DNA from: Burkholderia sp. BCC0322
GTDB lineage: Bacteria; Pseudomonadota; Gammaproteobacteria; Burkholderiales; Burkholderiaceae
Direction: 5' to 3'
Assembly (NCBI RefSeq): GCF_902833045.1
Contig: NZ_CADFDU010000001.1
Coordinates: 1,071,927-1,135,926 of the forward strand
Length of the DNA stretch: 64,000 bases
The notes beneath the pieces were generated by a model. The model saw only the letters and a program-made list of their open reading frames with translations. It was not told where the DNA came from and ran no database searches. This document shows positions 8,529 through 21,942 of this stretch, in pieces. Both the position numbers and the translations under genes were made by a program. Position 1 is the first letter of the stretch. Each line of letters opens with the position of its first letter.

Positions 8529-9131
8529 TCAAATGAAGCGAATGTGCGGCGTGTCTTCCTTCGCGAGCGACAGTGCATGCCGGGCGGCATTCATTTCGCG
8601 CTTGCCGCCGGGCTGTGCGAGCCGCCGAATCTCCGGCCACACGATCACGCCGAACACGATACGCAGAAGCGTGCTCAGCACGAACAGGCCGATCGCGCCG
8701 GAGGCGAACCACGCAAACGCGTCGAGCATCCCGCTCGTGCTGCGCGATACCGCACACATGATGCCGCCGATGAAGGCCAGCGCGACCAGCAGGCCGATCG
8801 TCACGAAAACATCGGTGCGGCCGCTCGCGACCTTGGCGGTGCGAACGAGATACACGGAGCCGTCGGTCGTATTGCGGATCCCGTAGATGGCGCGGCGATC
8901 CTGGTTGGGGGCGTACGCGACCGTCAACCGGTCGCCCGCGACGATGAACAGGTTGCGCGTGCCGCTGGTCCTGACCGTGAGCGGTGCATCGTGCGTGTCG
9001 AGTTGAAGCGCGATCTCCTCGATGCTCTGCCTGGTCCAGCCGAGGTTGTTGCTCCAGACTTCCGTACTGATCGTCTGCTGGCTGACCGACGTCACGCGAC
9101 CGGATGCGATCTGCATGGTGCGATCGGTCAT
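8529..9131 (-). CDS. Small membrane protein of unknown function
   Basis: 200 residues from ATG 9131, which overlaps the stop of the preceding gene as ATGA. The first 120 residues look soluble and beta-rich; two membrane segments follow (about VFVTIGLLVALAFIGGIM and GAIGLFVLSTLLRIVFGVIV), then a basic tail. The frame is open 15 codons upstream, but the coupled ATG is preferred. I do not recognise a family. It forms a two-gene unit with 9128-9673, which has the same layout of a soluble front and two membrane helices. Confidence 0.72.
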   Translation of the reverse strand: MTDRTMQIASGRVTSVSQQTISTEVWSNNLGWTRQSIEEIALQLDTHDAPLTVRTSGTRNLFIVAGDRLTVAYAPNQDRRAIYGIRNTTDGSVYLVRTAKVASGRTDVFVTIGLLVALAFIGGIMCAVSRSTSGMLDAFAWFASGAIGLFVLSTLLRIVFGVIVWPEIRRLAQPGGKREMNAARHALSLAKEDTPHIRFI

Positions 9132-9673
9132 GGGCTGCTCCGTTCCGCCGTGAAACCGACCGGTTCGAGTTGCCACCTTTCATGGGCCTCGCGCCGCTGG
9201 GGCTGGAGGGCCAGCTCGGATAGACCGGCGATCGCGAGCAGCGTGCCCAGCAGGCTGACGATGGTCACGAACAGGGTGAGTGCGACGACGAGCGCCCAGC
9301 CCAGTTTGAAGGCGGCGGCGCCAATCAGCAGGCTCAGCATGAAGATGCATGTCGCCCATGTGAGCAGCGACAGGTTGCTGTTCCTCTGTCTGAACGCATC
9401 GTAAGGGGCGATTGCCAGATCGTTGCTTCGGATCCACGCAATCCGGCGGCGGCCGCGATCGTCGAAGATGCACGCGCGCACAGCCATCCCGGGCTTCAAT
9501 TGATCGATCTGCTTGAACGCCTCTGCATCGATATCGTAGGCGGAGATGAAGTAGCACGCGCCCTGCATCGTCAGGCGATAAAGCGGCGCCTTCCTGATGT
9601 CGGCCGTGACCCGGATGAGGTTCGTATCGATGCGGTCGATCGTCGATTCGATCACGGTGGTGTGATGGCGCAT
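9128..9673 (-). CDS. Small membrane protein of unknown function
   Basis: 181 residues from ATG 9673 (MRHHTTVIESTIDRI); an upstream ATG at 9715 would add 14 residues, and neither start has a strong ribosome site. The soluble front of about 110 residues (with GMAVRACIFDDRGRRRIAWI) is followed by two strong membrane segments at about 119-135 and 140-165. It is coupled by a 4-bp overlap to the following gene of like architecture, suggesting a complex. No function can be assigned. Confidence 0.7.
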   Translation of the reverse strand: MRHHTTVIESTIDRIDTNLIRVTADIRKAPLYRLTMQGACYFISAYDIDAEAFKQIDQLKPGMAVRACIFDDRGRRRIAWIRSNDLAIAPYDAFRQRNSNLSLLTWATCIFMLSLLIGAAAFKLGWALVVALTLFVTIVSLLGTLLAIAGLSELALQPQRREAHERWQLEPVGFTAERSSP

Positions 9674-9730
9674 GGTCGGGAGAGGGCGCCGGTCGGCGCC
9701 GCTTTGGCGTGGCATCGATCATACCGATGA

Positions 9731-12961
<3,231 letters not shown>

Positions 12962-12987
12962 CGGGCGGCCGTTGCGACCACCGCCCG
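12962..12987 (+). terminator. Hairpin right after the flavoenzyme gene
   Basis: CGGGCGG (12962-12968) pairs with CCGCCCG (12981-12987) directly after the TAA stop. There is no T-run, so it is only a possible termination or message-end structure. Confidence 0.4.
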
Positions 12988-13178
12988 GATGGACGCCGGA
13001 CGTATGCCGGACGTACGCCGCGTGGCGGTGATCCGCCTGCGACGTGGTTCGTGACTCACCGTCCGGGGTACCGATTCGTCGGCGCAGGGATGAAACGGGC
13101 AGCAGCGCCGGCCGCGTCGCCACGCACCGTGGCGGCGCTGCCTCGACAGACCGTGACCGCGAACGGTCATCACACGGC

Positions 13179-13583
13179 TCAGGCCGCTTCGGCGCGTTCT
13201 TCCTCTTCCGCTTCCAGAATCGCCTTGACGATCAGGTAGATGGCCGGCAGGTCGTCGTCGTCGCGGCGCCAGTCGACCGGCTCCTCGACGTCCGCGGCGA
13301 CCAGGCGGCTGTCGCGCAGCCGGATGAACGCGTCGACGACGGCCGGATCATTGCGGCTCAGGAAACCGGCATTCGAGAATGCCAGCTCTTCGACGTTCAG
13401 CAGCGCCTGCCAGCTCATCGTGCGGACGGCCGCAGGATGGGTGCGGCGCCGCAGGCCGAGCGCCCGCTGCGCGGGGCCGCCCGCGACACGCTGCAGATCG
13501 ACGATCGCCCGCTGCGCGGCGCGCTCGAATTGGACGGGGTTGAAGCCGGGTTGCTCGGGATCGAATGCGGATGCCTGGAACAT
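13179..13583 (-). CDS. Unknown acidic-tailed protein behind a LexA box
   Basis: 134 residues from ATG 13583, chosen because GAGG lies just upstream and the region before it is non-coding promoter. The N-terminus (MFQASAFDPEQPGFNPVQFE) is followed by a helical middle (RAIVDLQRVAGGPAQRALGL) and a very acidic C-terminus (ILEAEEEERAEAA). No membrane segment or signal peptide is seen and I recognise no family. A consensus LexA site 65 bp upstream suggests it is induced by DNA damage. It stands alone between the flavoenzyme and a LysR gene. Confidence 0.7.
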   Translation of the reverse strand: MFQASAFDPEQPGFNPVQFERAAQRAIVDLQRVAGGPAQRALGLRRRTHPAAVRTMSWQALLNVEELAFSNAGFLSRNDPAVVDAFIRLRDSRLVAADVEEPVDWRRDDDDLPAIYLIVKAILEAEEEERAEAA

Positions 13584-13647
13584 GGTCGCCTCACAAAAAT
13601 CCGTCCGTCGATGGATGACGGAATTCGGGTCAAATGGTGCAAAAGCA

Positions 13648-13663
13648 CTGTAAATATATACAG
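13648..13663. promoter_or_regulatory. LexA (SOS) box
   Basis: CTGTAAATATATACAG fits CTGT-N8-ACAG with an all-A/T centre, the consensus for beta- and gammaproteobacterial LexA. It is extended by CA and TG to a 20-bp near-palindrome. On the minus strand a TTGAAC-like -35 element overlaps its upstream edge, so LexA binding would cover the promoter of the gene starting at 13583. Confidence 0.75.
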
Positions 13664-13798
13664 TGTTCAAGGCGGTTTCAAGTCCCGGATGAAGAATCTT
13701 GTCGGCGTGGACACGAGCGGACGTCGTGAAGCCGATGGAAGCCGCTACGCGAGCATTGCCCGCGCGTTGTCGCGCCGACTTCGTCAGCCGTGTCCCGC

Positions 13799-14692
13799 TT
13801 ACACCGAATCCGCGATGGTCTCCCGCAACCACCGATGCGCCGGATCGCGATGCACGCGTTCATGCCACAGCATCGACATTTCATAACCGGGCACCTCGAC
13901 CGGCGCTTCCACCACCCGCAATGCGGGCACGTCGCGCACCAGCCGCTCGGGCAGCATCGCGACGAGATCGGAGCTGGCGACCGCCGACATCACGAACAGA
14001 AAATGCGGCACCGACAGCACGACGCGCCGCGTGGCGCCCACCTTCGCGAGCGCTTCATCCGTCACGCCGAAGAAGCCGCCGCCGTCGGGCGACACGATCA
14101 CGTGTTCGAGCGTGCCGAACTGCGCGAGCGTCGGACGCCGCTTCAGCTTCGGATGCCCGGCGCGGCCGATGAGCACGTAACGCTCGACGAACAGCGGCAA
14201 GCGCCGCATGCCGGGCGGTGAACCCTCGGTCGTATGGAAGGCCAGATCGATGCCATTTCGTTCGGCATCCTGCTCGATGCGCGGCGGAACGAGTTCGACG
14301 ACTGCGAGTCGCGTACCTGGCGCGGCCGCTCGCAGCGTGTTCAGCGCGGGCAGCACGATCGTCGATTCGCCGTAGTCGGTCGCGGCCACACGCCACGTGT
14401 TCGTCGCGGTTGCGGGATCGAACGGCGTGGCCGGAACGACCGCACGCTCGACGGCTTCGAGCGCGTCGCGCAACGGCTCGCGCAGCGCTTCCGCACGCGC
14501 GGTCGGCCGCATTCCGCGCGGCCCCGGCAGCAGCAGCGGATCGCCGAACAGGTCGCGCAGCTTCTGCAGTTGCACGCTCACCGACGGCTGCGACATGTTC
14601 AGTTTCTCGGCCGCGCGCGTGACGTTGTGCTCGGCGAGCAGCACGTCCAGCGTGACGAGCAGATTGAGATCGAGTCGCCTGAGATTATTCAT
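13799..14692 (-). CDS. LysR-family regulator (NodD/DntR-like)
   Basis: 297 residues. The N-terminal helix-turn-helix (LRRLDLNLLVTLDVLLAEHN, VTRAAEKLNMSQPSVSVQLQ) is followed by a LysR effector domain of the type found near aromatic or nitroaromatic genes. It is divergent from the quinone reductase gene across 86 bp carrying a perfect ATGAATTCAT palindrome, so it probably regulates that gene and itself. The inducer is unknown. Confidence 0.9.
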   Translation of the reverse strand: MNNLRRLDLNLLVTLDVLLAEHNVTRAAEKLNMSQPSVSVQLQKLRDLFGDPLLLPGPRGMRPTARAEALREPLRDALEAVERAVVPATPFDPATATNTWRVAATDYGESTIVLPALNTLRAAAPGTRLAVVELVPPRIEQDAERNGIDLAFHTTEGSPPGMRRLPLFVERYVLIGRAGHPKLKRRPTLAQFGTLEHVIVSPDGGGFFGVTDEALAKVGATRRVVLSVPHFLFVMSAVASSDLVAMLPERLVRDVPALRVVEAPVEVPGYEMSMLWHERVHRDPAHRWLRETIADSV

Positions 14693-14710
14693 GGCTATAC
14701 CTGGAATATC

Positions 14711-14720
14711 ATGAATTCAT
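14711..14720. promoter_or_regulatory. Palindrome in the lysR/quinone-reductase intergenic region
   Basis: ATGAATTCAT is a perfect 10-bp palindrome in an A/T-rich stretch, 18 bp from the LysR start and 58 bp from the reductase start. It is the best candidate for the LysR binding site. Confidence 0.4.
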
Positions 14721-14778
14721 TTCAAATATAGCGTGGGTAGCGGCATCCTGCAGTCATTCAATCCACGGAGTGACGAAC

Positions 14779-15561
14779 ATGAATGTGCTGATCGTGTATG
14801 CCCATCCCGAGCCGCGCTCGCTGAACGGCGCGTTGCGCGACTTTGCCGTCGAGCATCTCGTAGCGGCCGGCCACACGGTACACGTGACCGACCTGTACGC
14901 GATGAACTGGAAGGCGGCGTTCGATGCGAACGACGTGACCGATCGTGCGCCCGATGCGCGGTTCGATCCGTCGCTCGACTCGAAGCGCGCGTTCGCGGCG
15001 GGCACGCAAAGCGAAGACATCGCACGCGAGCAGGAGAAGCTGAAGTGGGCCGACGCGGTGATCCTGCAGTTTCCGCTGTGGTGGTTCTCGATGCCGGCGA
15101 TCATGAAGGGCTGGTTCGAGCGCGTGTATGCGTACGGTTTTGCGTACGGTGTCGGCGAGCATTCCGATACGCACTGGGGCGATCGCTACGGTGAAGGCGC
15201 GTTTGCCGGCAAGCGCGCGATGGTGATCGTCACGACCGGCGGGTGGGAATCGCATTACAGCCCGCGCGGCATCAACGGGCCGATCGACGACGTGCTGTTC
15301 CCGATCCAGCACGGCGTACTGTATTACCCGGGCTTCGATGTGCTGCCGCCGTTCGTGATCTACCGGACGGGCAAGATGAACGATGCGCGCTTCGACGACA
15401 CGCGCGCGGCGCTCGGCAAGCGTCTGGATGAACTGTGGACGACGCAGCCGATTCCGTTTCGGCGGCAGAACGCGGGCGACTACGAGATTCCGGCGCTGAC
15501 GCTCAAGCCGGAGATCGCGCCGGAGAAGGTGGGGTTTGCCGCGCATCTTGCGTACGAGTAG
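14779..15561 (+). CDS. NAD(P)H:quinone oxidoreductase, flavodoxin fold (NQO1/KefF-like)
   Basis: 260 residues. The N-terminus MNVLIVYAHPEPRSLNGALR is the FMN-binding start of the Flavodoxin_2 family; QFPLWWFSMPAIMKGWFERV and TTGGWESHYSPRGINGPIDD are the usual flavin and quinone site phrases. Such enzymes carry out two-electron reduction of quinones in the cytosol. GGAG lies 9 bases before ATG 14779; a GTG at 14770 in frame is less likely. It is divergent from a LysR gene that probably senses quinone or aromatic stress. It ends 13 bp from the convergent tssE. Confidence 0.88.
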   Translation: MNVLIVYAHPEPRSLNGALRDFAVEHLVAAGHTVHVTDLYAMNWKAAFDANDVTDRAPDARFDPSLDSKRAFAAGTQSEDIAREQEKLKWADAVILQFPLWWFSMPAIMKGWFERVYAYGFAYGVGEHSDTHWGDRYGEGAFAGKRAMVIVTTGGWESHYSPRGINGPIDDVLFPIQHGVLYYPGFDVLPPFVIYRTGKMNDARFDDTRAALGKRLDELWTTQPIPFRRQNAGDYEIPALTLKPEIAPEKVGFAAHLAYE

Positions 15562-15574
15562 TGACTGCGCGAGA

Positions 15575-15993
15575 TCATGACGGGTCGATGCGCCGTTCGA
15601 CGCGCAGGCGGCCCGGCGGCTCGAAGTAGGTGCCGAACCGCACGAGCCCGGCGTTCTTCAGGTGGCAGGTCATCTCGAAGCTGACGAGGATGCCGGGATC
15701 GCGATTGTCGACGATCCCGACGTCGATCGAGCGAATGCGCGGCTCGTACTTCAGCAGCGTGGCTTCCATTTGCTGCTTGAGCAAATGCGCCGATGCGGGC
15801 AATGCCTTGTAGATGTTCGTGAGGTCGGGCAGCCCGTAGTCGGGTAGATGCTTGAGCGAGCCTGCCCGCGTATTGAGAATGCGGCGCACGTTTTGCTGCA
15901 CGCTCAGGCATTCGAGCGTGCGATCGTCGTGAGCGCCAATCGGTTCGCCGCCGATCTGGCCGAGCAGCATGTCATACAGCGACGGGCCGGCGG

Positions 15994-15997
<4 letters not shown>
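15575..15997 (-). CDS. tssE: T6SS baseplate protein TssE (gp25-like)
   Basis: 140 residues with a gp25-like domain: VQQNVRRILNTRAGSLKHLP, DYGLPDLTNIYKALPAS, then YEPRIRSIDVGI and FEMTCHL. TssE is the wedge component that starts sheath polymerisation in the cytosolic baseplate. It is the last gene of the left T6SS operon, overlapping clpV by ATGA. All expected conserved parts are present. Confidence 0.95.
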
Positions 15998-18708
<2,711 letters not shown>

Positions 18709-18797
18709 GTGGATAGCAGAGCAGGAAGGGAGAGGGTGTGCGTTCGCCCATGCCCATGCGAATCGAGGGGCGCGACTGCGAATGGGCGAGCGGTGGA

Positions 18798-18831
18798 GCG
18801 GAATCCGGCGCACGGGCATGCCGGATTCCGC
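18798..18831. terminator. Strong hairpin between hcp and clpV
   Basis: An 11-bp perfect stem (18798-18808 with 18821-18831) closes a 12-nt loop just after the hcp stop codon. There is no T-run, so it fits an attenuator or a 3' stabiliser of the hcp message within the operon better than a full terminator. Confidence 0.6.
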
Positions 18832-18846
18832 CAGTCGGTCAGCGCA

Positions 18847-19332
18847 TCAGGAACGTTCGTTCCACGTGTCCTTGTGGATAATGTTGCCGTCCTTGTACGA
18901 CCACGTGATCGTCTCGTAGCGCAGTTCGACGTCTTCGAGATGGTTGTGTTTCTCGTAGTCGGGGTTCTTGATGTCGAGCATCTTCGGCTTCACGGCGACG
19001 ATCTTCACGTTGTCGAGCTTCGTGTTGAAGTACTCCTTTTCCTTGCCCGCGTCGTCGATCTTGTACCACTTGATCTCGACCGACTTCAGCGTCTGGCCGC
19101 TCGTCACGGCCTTGTACAGGTACGGCGTCGATGCGTCCGTCTCTTTCGTCAGCGTGATCGGCTTGTGCACGCGCGTGCCGGTGAGCTTGCCCGTATTGCC
19201 GTCGGTCGGAATGTGCACGCCGTGATCGAACGCGACCAGTTCGACGCTGCCTTCACGATCCTGGACGGTCACCGAACCCTTGATGTCCGCACCGCCGTCG
19301 TCCTTGAGCCACATGTAGGCCGGAATTGCCAT
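18847..19332 (-). CDS. hcp: T6SS tube protein Hcp (TssD)
   Basis: 161 residues, usual Hcp length, from ATG 19332 (MAIPAYMWLKDDGGADIKGS) with AAGGAG upstream. Conserved Hcp phrases include FDHGVHIPTD, HKPITLTKETDASTPYLYKA and VELRYETITWSYKDGN. Hexameric rings stack into the tube that carries effectors and is thrown by the sheath. It lies between the OmpA-domain protein and clpV and is flanked by hairpins on both sides, which may raise its message level above its neighbours. Confidence 0.97.
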   Translation of the reverse strand: MAIPAYMWLKDDGGADIKGSVTVQDREGSVELVAFDHGVHIPTDGNTGKLTGTRVHKPITLTKETDASTPYLYKAVTSGQTLKSVEIKWYKIDDAGKEKEYFNTKLDNVKIVAVKPKMLDIKNPDYEKHNHLEDVELRYETITWSYKDGNIIHKDTWNERS

Positions 19333-19363
19333 TTGTCCACTCCTTCTTGTTCGTACTGCGAAT

Positions 19364-19384
19364 CGCCGGAACCAAAATCCGGCG
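19364..19384. other. Small hairpin upstream of hcp
   Basis: CGCCGGA (19364-19370) pairs with TCCGGCG (19378-19384) around a 7-nt loop, 32 bp before the hcp start. Together with the hairpin after hcp it frames the gene and may mark processing ends of a stable hcp message. Confidence 0.4.
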
Positions 19385-19426
19385 CTGACAAACCCGGAGC
19401 GGATGCCCCGGGAACCAAAACGCGTG

Positions 19427-21190
19427 TTACCGCACGGTGCGAATCGAAGCGGCCGGCGCCGGCATGTCGGGCACCAGCGTGATTTCGACCCGGCGATTCC
19501 TTGCCCGTCCTTCGGACGTGGTGTTGTCCGCGACCGGTCGCGTATCGCCGTAGCCCTGGATCGCGAATTGCGTCGTCGGTATCCCGGACGCATCGACGAG
19601 CCAGTCGCGCACGGCGGCTGCACGGTCGATCGACAGCTTCAGGTTGCGCTCGGGGCGGCCCTGAGCGTCCGTATAGCCGGCGACAAGAACGCGCTTGCCC
19701 GGATGCGCGTTGATCAGTGCGAGCGCATCGACCATCGCGCGCGTGGAGCCCGGCTTCAGTTGTGCTTTGCCGCTGTCGAACAGCGACATGCTGTCCAGCG
19801 TGACGACGGCGGGCGGCGGTGCGGGCGGCTCGTAGGAGGCGATCGCGTCGTTGAGTATCGGCAGCAGTCGAGCGCCGCGATACATGCCGAACGACAGCCG
19901 GAGCGGAATGCCGATACGTGCATACCGGTCGAGCTGGTCCCGGTCCGACGAAAGGGATTTGAGCGCGTCGCGCTTCGCGGCGTCTTGCGTGGCGGGGAGA
20001 CGGTTGTAGCGCTCGACGTGCTCGCCGATTCGGGTCATCAGCGTTTCGTTGTTTTTCGCGGCGCCGCAGACGGCGATGGTGGCCGCGCAAGCAATGATCG
20101 CGACGACATGCACGACAGCGGCGACGCGCGGCGATCGCCGCGACCGGCGCGGCATCGCGTCGATCAGCGGCTGCGGCAGCGGCCATGGAGAAGGCGATGC
20201 AGGTAGCGCGGCCGGTGCGATGCCGATGCGCGATCGGACTTCGCGCTCCCATGGCTTGCCGGGGCCCGTCGTGGGGCCATGGTCGACCCAGCCGGCGCCG
20301 AACAACGGCCAGGGCGGCGCAGGCTGGCGTCGGTCCGTAAGCGTATTGAACACGGTACGGCGCGTCCATCCGATCATTGATCCGATCCCGGCGGCGCGTG
20401 CCGCGACCGTGCGACTTCCGTCGGCATGGAGGGCGTCGGATTCGGCTGCTTCGATCGCGGAGTCGAAACGGTGCATGTCCGCGATCGGCGAGCCTGCCGA
20501 TACGCCATACCACTGGGCCGCCGGCTTCGCTGGAGCGGCTGTATCGGAGAATCGCTGATAGATGGCGACGTAGCCCGGCAGTGACGCGCCGAGCATGCGC
20601 GACGTGTCTGCAACTGCCTGTCGGATGACGCGCAGCGTTTGCGACAACACATCGTCGTTCGCATGCAATCCCGGCGCGACCGACAACACGACGCAATCGG
20701 GGGCATGACCGTCCCGCCACTGGCGGACGGCGACGGCAAGGCGGGGAAGATCCTGCGGGCGATCGGCCCGCAACCAGATGGCGCCGTCTCCGACGTGGAC
20801 GAAGCGCGACCCGGTTGCGTCGCGATCGAACAAGGCGGGCAGCCCGTCTCCGGTGACGAGGGCGAGCGGCATCCTGGTGCGCAGCGCGACGGGCAGGTCG
20901 GCAGTCGCCGCCCCGAGTTGCGCAAGCACGTGCACGTTCCGCTTGCGGGCATGCGTCAATCTGCGCGAATGCAACCAGACGATCAGCGCCGAAAGCGCGA
21001 TGACGATCGCAATCAATCCCCACATGATGCCGCGGTCGACGGGCAGGACCCATCCGATGACGGCAAGCGCCAGGGCGGCCGAGATCGTCACGACCGTGCG
21101 CAGCGGGTAGCCGAGGCCCGTCAGGGCCGCGCGGGCGGCGTCGGCGTCGACGCGTGTTGGCGCCGGCGGGAGAACGGTATCGGAAGTCAC
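19427..21190 (-). CDS. T6SS OmpA-domain membrane protein with TssM-like scaffold
   Basis: 587 residues. Two membrane segments (about 32-50 and 54-72), a cytosolic region (about 75-350), a third membrane segment (355-377), a periplasmic stretch, then an OmpA/MotB peptidoglycan-binding domain (463-575; LFDSGKAQLKPGS, GYTDAQGRPERNLKLS, GYGDTRPVADNTT). The N-terminal layout copies TssM of the same cluster, and local stretches look alike (LVTGDG here, LVAGDG in TssM; PLRLSFGMYRG here, PLSARFGLNRD in TssM). It should anchor the membrane complex to the cell wall, the role played by TagL or TssL extensions elsewhere. Its start overlaps the tssL stop. Confidence 0.88.
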   Translation of the reverse strand: MTSDTVLPPAPTRVDADAARAALTGLGYPLRTVVTISAALALAVIGWVLPVDRGIMWGLIAIVIALSALIVWLHSRRLTHARKRNVHVLAQLGAATADLPVALRTRMPLALVTGDGLPALFDRDATGSRFVHVGDGAIWLRADRPQDLPRLAVAVRQWRDGHAPDCVVLSVAPGLHANDDVLSQTLRVIRQAVADTSRMLGASLPGYVAIYQRFSDTAAPAKPAAQWYGVSAGSPIADMHRFDSAIEAAESDALHADGSRTVAARAAGIGSMIGWTRRTVFNTLTDRRQPAPPWPLFGAGWVDHGPTTGPGKPWEREVRSRIGIAPAALPASPSPWPLPQPLIDAMPRRSRRSPRVAAVVHVVAIIACAATIAVCGAAKNNETLMTRIGEHVERYNRLPATQDAAKRDALKSLSSDRDQLDRYARIGIPLRLSFGMYRGARLLPILNDAIASYEPPAPPPAVVTLDSMSLFDSGKAQLKPGSTRAMVDALALINAHPGKRVLVAGYTDAQGRPERNLKLSIDRAAAVRDWLVDASGIPTTQFAIQGYGDTRPVADNTTSEGRARNRRVEITLVPDMPAPAASIRTVR

Positions 21191-21942
21191 GGCCGCTGAG
21201 CTTTCTGGACGAGTTGTGCCAGTTCCGCGTCAAGCACGCGATCCCACGCGAACCACACGCCTATCGCGATCACGCATGCCGTTCCCGCGATCGCCCACGG
21301 CGACAGGCGTCTGAGCCGGTCGATCAGCCGCGCGTTCGAGCGGTCGGTGACGAACCCCGGTTGCGAGGCCGGTCGCAACCGATCGATCCGTGCGACCAGC
21401 GCGGCGATCACGGCCTGACGTTTCGCTTCGCCTTCGTGGGTTTGCGCCGAGAGGCCCGAGCGGGCAGTGTAACGACCGCGGAACCCGAGGCCGAGCACGG
21501 CTGCATAGCATTCGAGCAGGTCGACGTTCGGCGCGGGTTCGCGCATCCGGTGCTCGATGCGGTCGTAGATGCGCGTTCCCGCATCGTGAGTGCCGAAGCG
21601 CTCGACCTGCAGCGGCCGGGATTCCCAGTTCCCCTTGTCCGACGCGGGAAGGTAACGCAATGCCGCTTCATCGATCAGCCCGCACTGGGCGAGGACGGCG
21701 TCGTCCCGGATGTCGGCGGCGATCCCTTGCGCATCGAGTGCCGTCGCGAACTGCGCGATGAGCCGGATGCACTGTTGACGCAGGTTCTCCTGGCTGTCGA
21801 CCTGCCCACCGTTCGACAGGTGGGTGACGAGCAGTGCCGTATCGCGCAGCAGCGCGCGTATCGAAGGCCCGGGCGGGCGCCTGGACGATGGCTCCCGCGC
21901 CAGCAGTGCGGATTCGTGACGAGTGGAAACGATGGTATTCAT
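21187..21942 (-). CDS. tssL: T6SS inner-membrane protein TssL (DotU)
   Basis: 251 residues from ATG 21942, which overlaps the tssK stop as ATGA. The cytosolic DotU domain (about 25-215) carries conserved phrases such as CGLIDEAALRYLP and LLECYAAVLGLGFRGRY. A single C-terminal membrane anchor follows at about 224-242 (WAIAGTACVIAIGVWFAWD). It joins TssM and TssJ in the trans-envelope complex and docks the baseplate. It has no peptidoglycan-binding extension of its own; that function sits in the next gene. Confidence 0.93.
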   Translation of the reverse strand: MNTIVSTRHESALLAREPSSRRPPGPSIRALLRDTALLVTHLSNGGQVDSQENLRQQCIRLIAQFATALDAQGIAADIRDDAVLAQCGLIDEAALRYLPASDKGNWESRPLQVERFGTHDAGTRIYDRIEHRMREPAPNVDLLECYAAVLGLGFRGRYTARSGLSAQTHEGEAKRQAVIAALVARIDRLRPASQPGFVTDRSNARLIDRLRRLSPWAIAGTACVIAIGVWFAWDRVLDAELAQLVQKAQRP

